A stretch of 64,000 nucleotides of DNA from CBDDKU01 sp965230375 (GTDB taxonomy: Bacteria > Bacteroidota > Bacteroidia > Flavobacteriales_D > Cryomorphaceae), in assembly GCA_965230375.1 (NCBI GenBank), contig CBDDKU010000026.1, forward strand, positions 1 to 64,000, in the 5' to 3' direction. Shown here in pieces: positions 62,837 through 64,000 of the stretch. Under the pieces are notes generated by a model, which ran no database searches, had not been told where the DNA came from, and saw nothing but the letters and a program-made list of their open reading frames with translations. Both the position numbers and the translations under genes were made by a program. Each line of letters begins with the position of its first letter. Position 1 is the first letter of the stretch.

Positions 62837-63724
62837 TTGGCACAGACAAAGCACTGGTTTCAATTAGCCCTTCTAGCCTTGATTTGGGGTAGTTCATTCA
62901 TCTTGATAAAGCGTGGATTATATACCAGTGAAGGGGTTCCGCTATTTTCCGGGCTTCAAGTGGGCGCTCTGAGAATTGTTGTTGCCGCCATTTTCATGCT
63001 TCCTTTTGTATGGAAAAAGTTCACTTTGTTAAAAAATGCCAACTTCATCCCAATCTTAGTTGTGGGTCTGTGTGGGAATGCGATTCCGGCATTTCTTTTT
63101 GCTACAGCCCAAACCAAAATTCCTTCTGCACTGGCTGGGATGATTAATTCAATGGTTCCGTTATTCAGCCTGATTATAGCCTTCTTTGTTTTCAAGGTGA
63201 AGGTGAAATCATGGCAAGTGGCAGGGCTCTTACTTGGATTGATCGCATCAGCTGGGCTACTGCTGGCTTCGGGCAGTGATTTCGGTGGAAGTTTTGAAAT
63301 CGGATATGCCTTTCTGGTTGTACTTGCCACGATGTGCTATGCCATTAGCCTAAATACCATTAAGCAGTATCTCCAGAATGTTTCGGCCATAGCTATTACT
63401 GGCTTGGCCTTGATATTGGTTAGCCCCATTGGAATAGGTGTACTATTGGCAACCAATTTTGTGGACACGATTTCAAACACTCCAGGAAGCCTAACTGGGT
63501 TTGCAGCAATTTCTGCCCTAGCTATTTTTGGAACAGCTCTTGCCCTCATGCTCTTCAACAAATTAGTTCAAGAGACAAATACTATTTTTGCATCATCCGT
63601 AACATATCTAATCCCCTTGGTGGCAATTGTTTGGGGCATAATGGACGGAGAAATGCTCAACTTGCTTCAGGTAATATGTGCACTTACAATGCTAGGTGGA
63701 ATCATATTGATCAACAGGAAGTAA
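62837..63724 (+). CDS. EamA/DMT-family transporter
   Basis: This 295-residue protein has ten hydrophobic helices in two EamA repeats: LALLALIWGSSFILIKRGL near residues 9-27 opens the first, and LVVLATMCYAISLNTIKQYL near 160-180 opens the second. These drug/metabolite transporters export amino acids or other small compounds; the substrate cannot be told from the sequence. A TTG start at 62837 is chosen because it puts the usual short tail before helix one and follows AAGG. It is divergent from the HMA lipoprotein gene. Confidence 0.9.
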   Translation: MAQTKHWFQLALLALIWGSSFILIKRGLYTSEGVPLFSGLQVGALRIVVAAIFMLPFVWKKFTLLKNANFIPILVVGLCGNAIPAFLFATAQTKIPSALAGMINSMVPLFSLIIAFFVFKVKVKSWQVAGLLLGLIASAGLLLASGSDFGGSFEIGYAFLVVLATMCYAISLNTIKQYLQNVSAIAITGLALILVSPIGIGVLLATNFVDTISNTPGSLTGFAAISALAIFGTALALMLFNKLVQETNTIFASSVTYLIPLVAIVWGIMDGEMLNLLQVICALTMLGGIILINRK

Positions 63725-63730
63725 GAATAG

Positions 63731-63761
63731 TTTGTGAAGCAAGAATAAATACGTATATTTG
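63731..63761 (+). promoter_or_regulatory. Bacteroidota-type promoter of rplU
   Basis: TTTG at 63731-63734 is followed, after 19 bases, by TATATTTG at 63754-63761. This fits the phylum consensus TTTG-N19-TAnnTTTG. It lies 40 bases before the rplU start and is the best promoter match found in the window. Confidence 0.72.
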
Positions 63762-63801
63762 CCGCCCTTTTTAAATCATTTAATTAACGCCACATAAAGC
63801 T

Positions 63802-64000
63802 ATGTACGCAATTGTAAACATCGCGGGGCAGCAGTTTAAAGTAGAAAAAGACCAACAGATCTTTGTTCACCGTCTTCCAAACAAAGAGGGAGATAAAGTG
63901 ACTTTCGATCAGGTTTTACTCGTTGACAACAACGGTAAAGTAGAAGTTGGCGCCCCAGCTGTATCAGGTGCTAAAGTGACAGGTAAAATTGTCGAGCACA
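63802..64000 (+). CDS. rplU: 50S ribosomal protein L21 (partial, cut by window end)
   Basis: The gene starts with ATG at 63802 and runs off the right edge, leaving 66 codons. The sequence MYAIVNIAGQQFKVEKDQQIFVHRLPNKEGDKVTFDQVLLVDNNGKVEVGAP is typical of bL21. It binds 23S rRNA in the large subunit. rpmA is expected beyond the edge. A strong promoter match lies upstream. Confidence 0.96.
   Translation, partial: MYAIVNIAGQQFKVEKDQQIFVHRLPNKEGDKVTFDQVLLVDNNGKVEVGAPAVSGAKVTGKIVEH

Noticed and set aside
1..64000. tRNA or rRNA genes, CRISPR arrays, insertion sequences, phage genes
   Set aside because: Intergenic gaps are short. I saw no cloverleaf or CCA-ended tRNA-like sequence, no regular direct repeats and no transposase or integrase motifs by eye.

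Overview
The window is a stretch of chromosome from a member of the Bacteroidota, most likely a flavobacterium-like lineage. The evidence is two type IX secretion (T9SS) proteins of the PorU/PorV families, the gliding proteins GldD and GldE, and three tandem secreted proteins ending in T9SS sorting domains. Several genes are preceded by the Bacteroidota promoter element TAnnTTTG, and A-rich leaders replace clear Shine-Dalgarno sites. Composition is even and genes are densely packed. No gap reaches 300 bases, and I found no rRNA, tRNA, CRISPR array, insertion sequence or phage. It reads as core chromosome rather than an island.

Layout. 12-11161 is one long minus-strand run: lpd, hemH, pabB, tilS, a queuosine-precursor transporter, dsbD, gmhA, a Cys-rich lipoprotein and a comM/yifB-type AAA protein. 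11267-17394 is a PorV-like/PorU-like pair. 17487-18468 holds pssA and purS, facing lptB, a DUF5686-type outer-membrane protein and tatC. 22792-31443 holds recQ, an M20 amidohydrolase, a half-size TSUP transporter, a fused pseudo-peptidase/propeller/barrel protein, an MBL hydrolase and a hypothetical envelope protein. 31485-35472 carries two kynurenine-pathway genes (kmo, kynU) and hemL. 37152-40022 is gcvP. 40133-46669 holds three tandem paralogous T9SS cargo proteins. 46724-48216 is an mlaFE-like ABC pair. 48315-51503 holds a tiny lipoprotein, a SprT-like protein, an aminotransferase and manC. 51557-57504 is a minus-strand housekeeping run: HU, a TPR protein, a 30-aa COX24-type ribosomal-like protein, RNase G, recX, prfB, an arsC-like gene and fumC. 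57640-61126 is the mutY-ssb-gldE-gldD block, followed by ctaA, a metal-binding-like lipoprotein, an EamA transporter and the start of rplU.

Three genes are read out of frame. prfB carries the classic programmed +1 site. pabB lacks one base in a T run, where a possible -1 slippery heptamer also sits. ctaA has two separate single-base disruptions although its conserved residues remain. The last two could be sequence errors or recent decay.

The best candidates for something undescribed are the three-paralog T9SS cargo array, with a shared middle domain I cannot name, and the 26560-29817 protein, whose N-terminal gluzincin-like domain appears to have lost its zinc ligands. I saw no convincing wholly new defence or mobile system.
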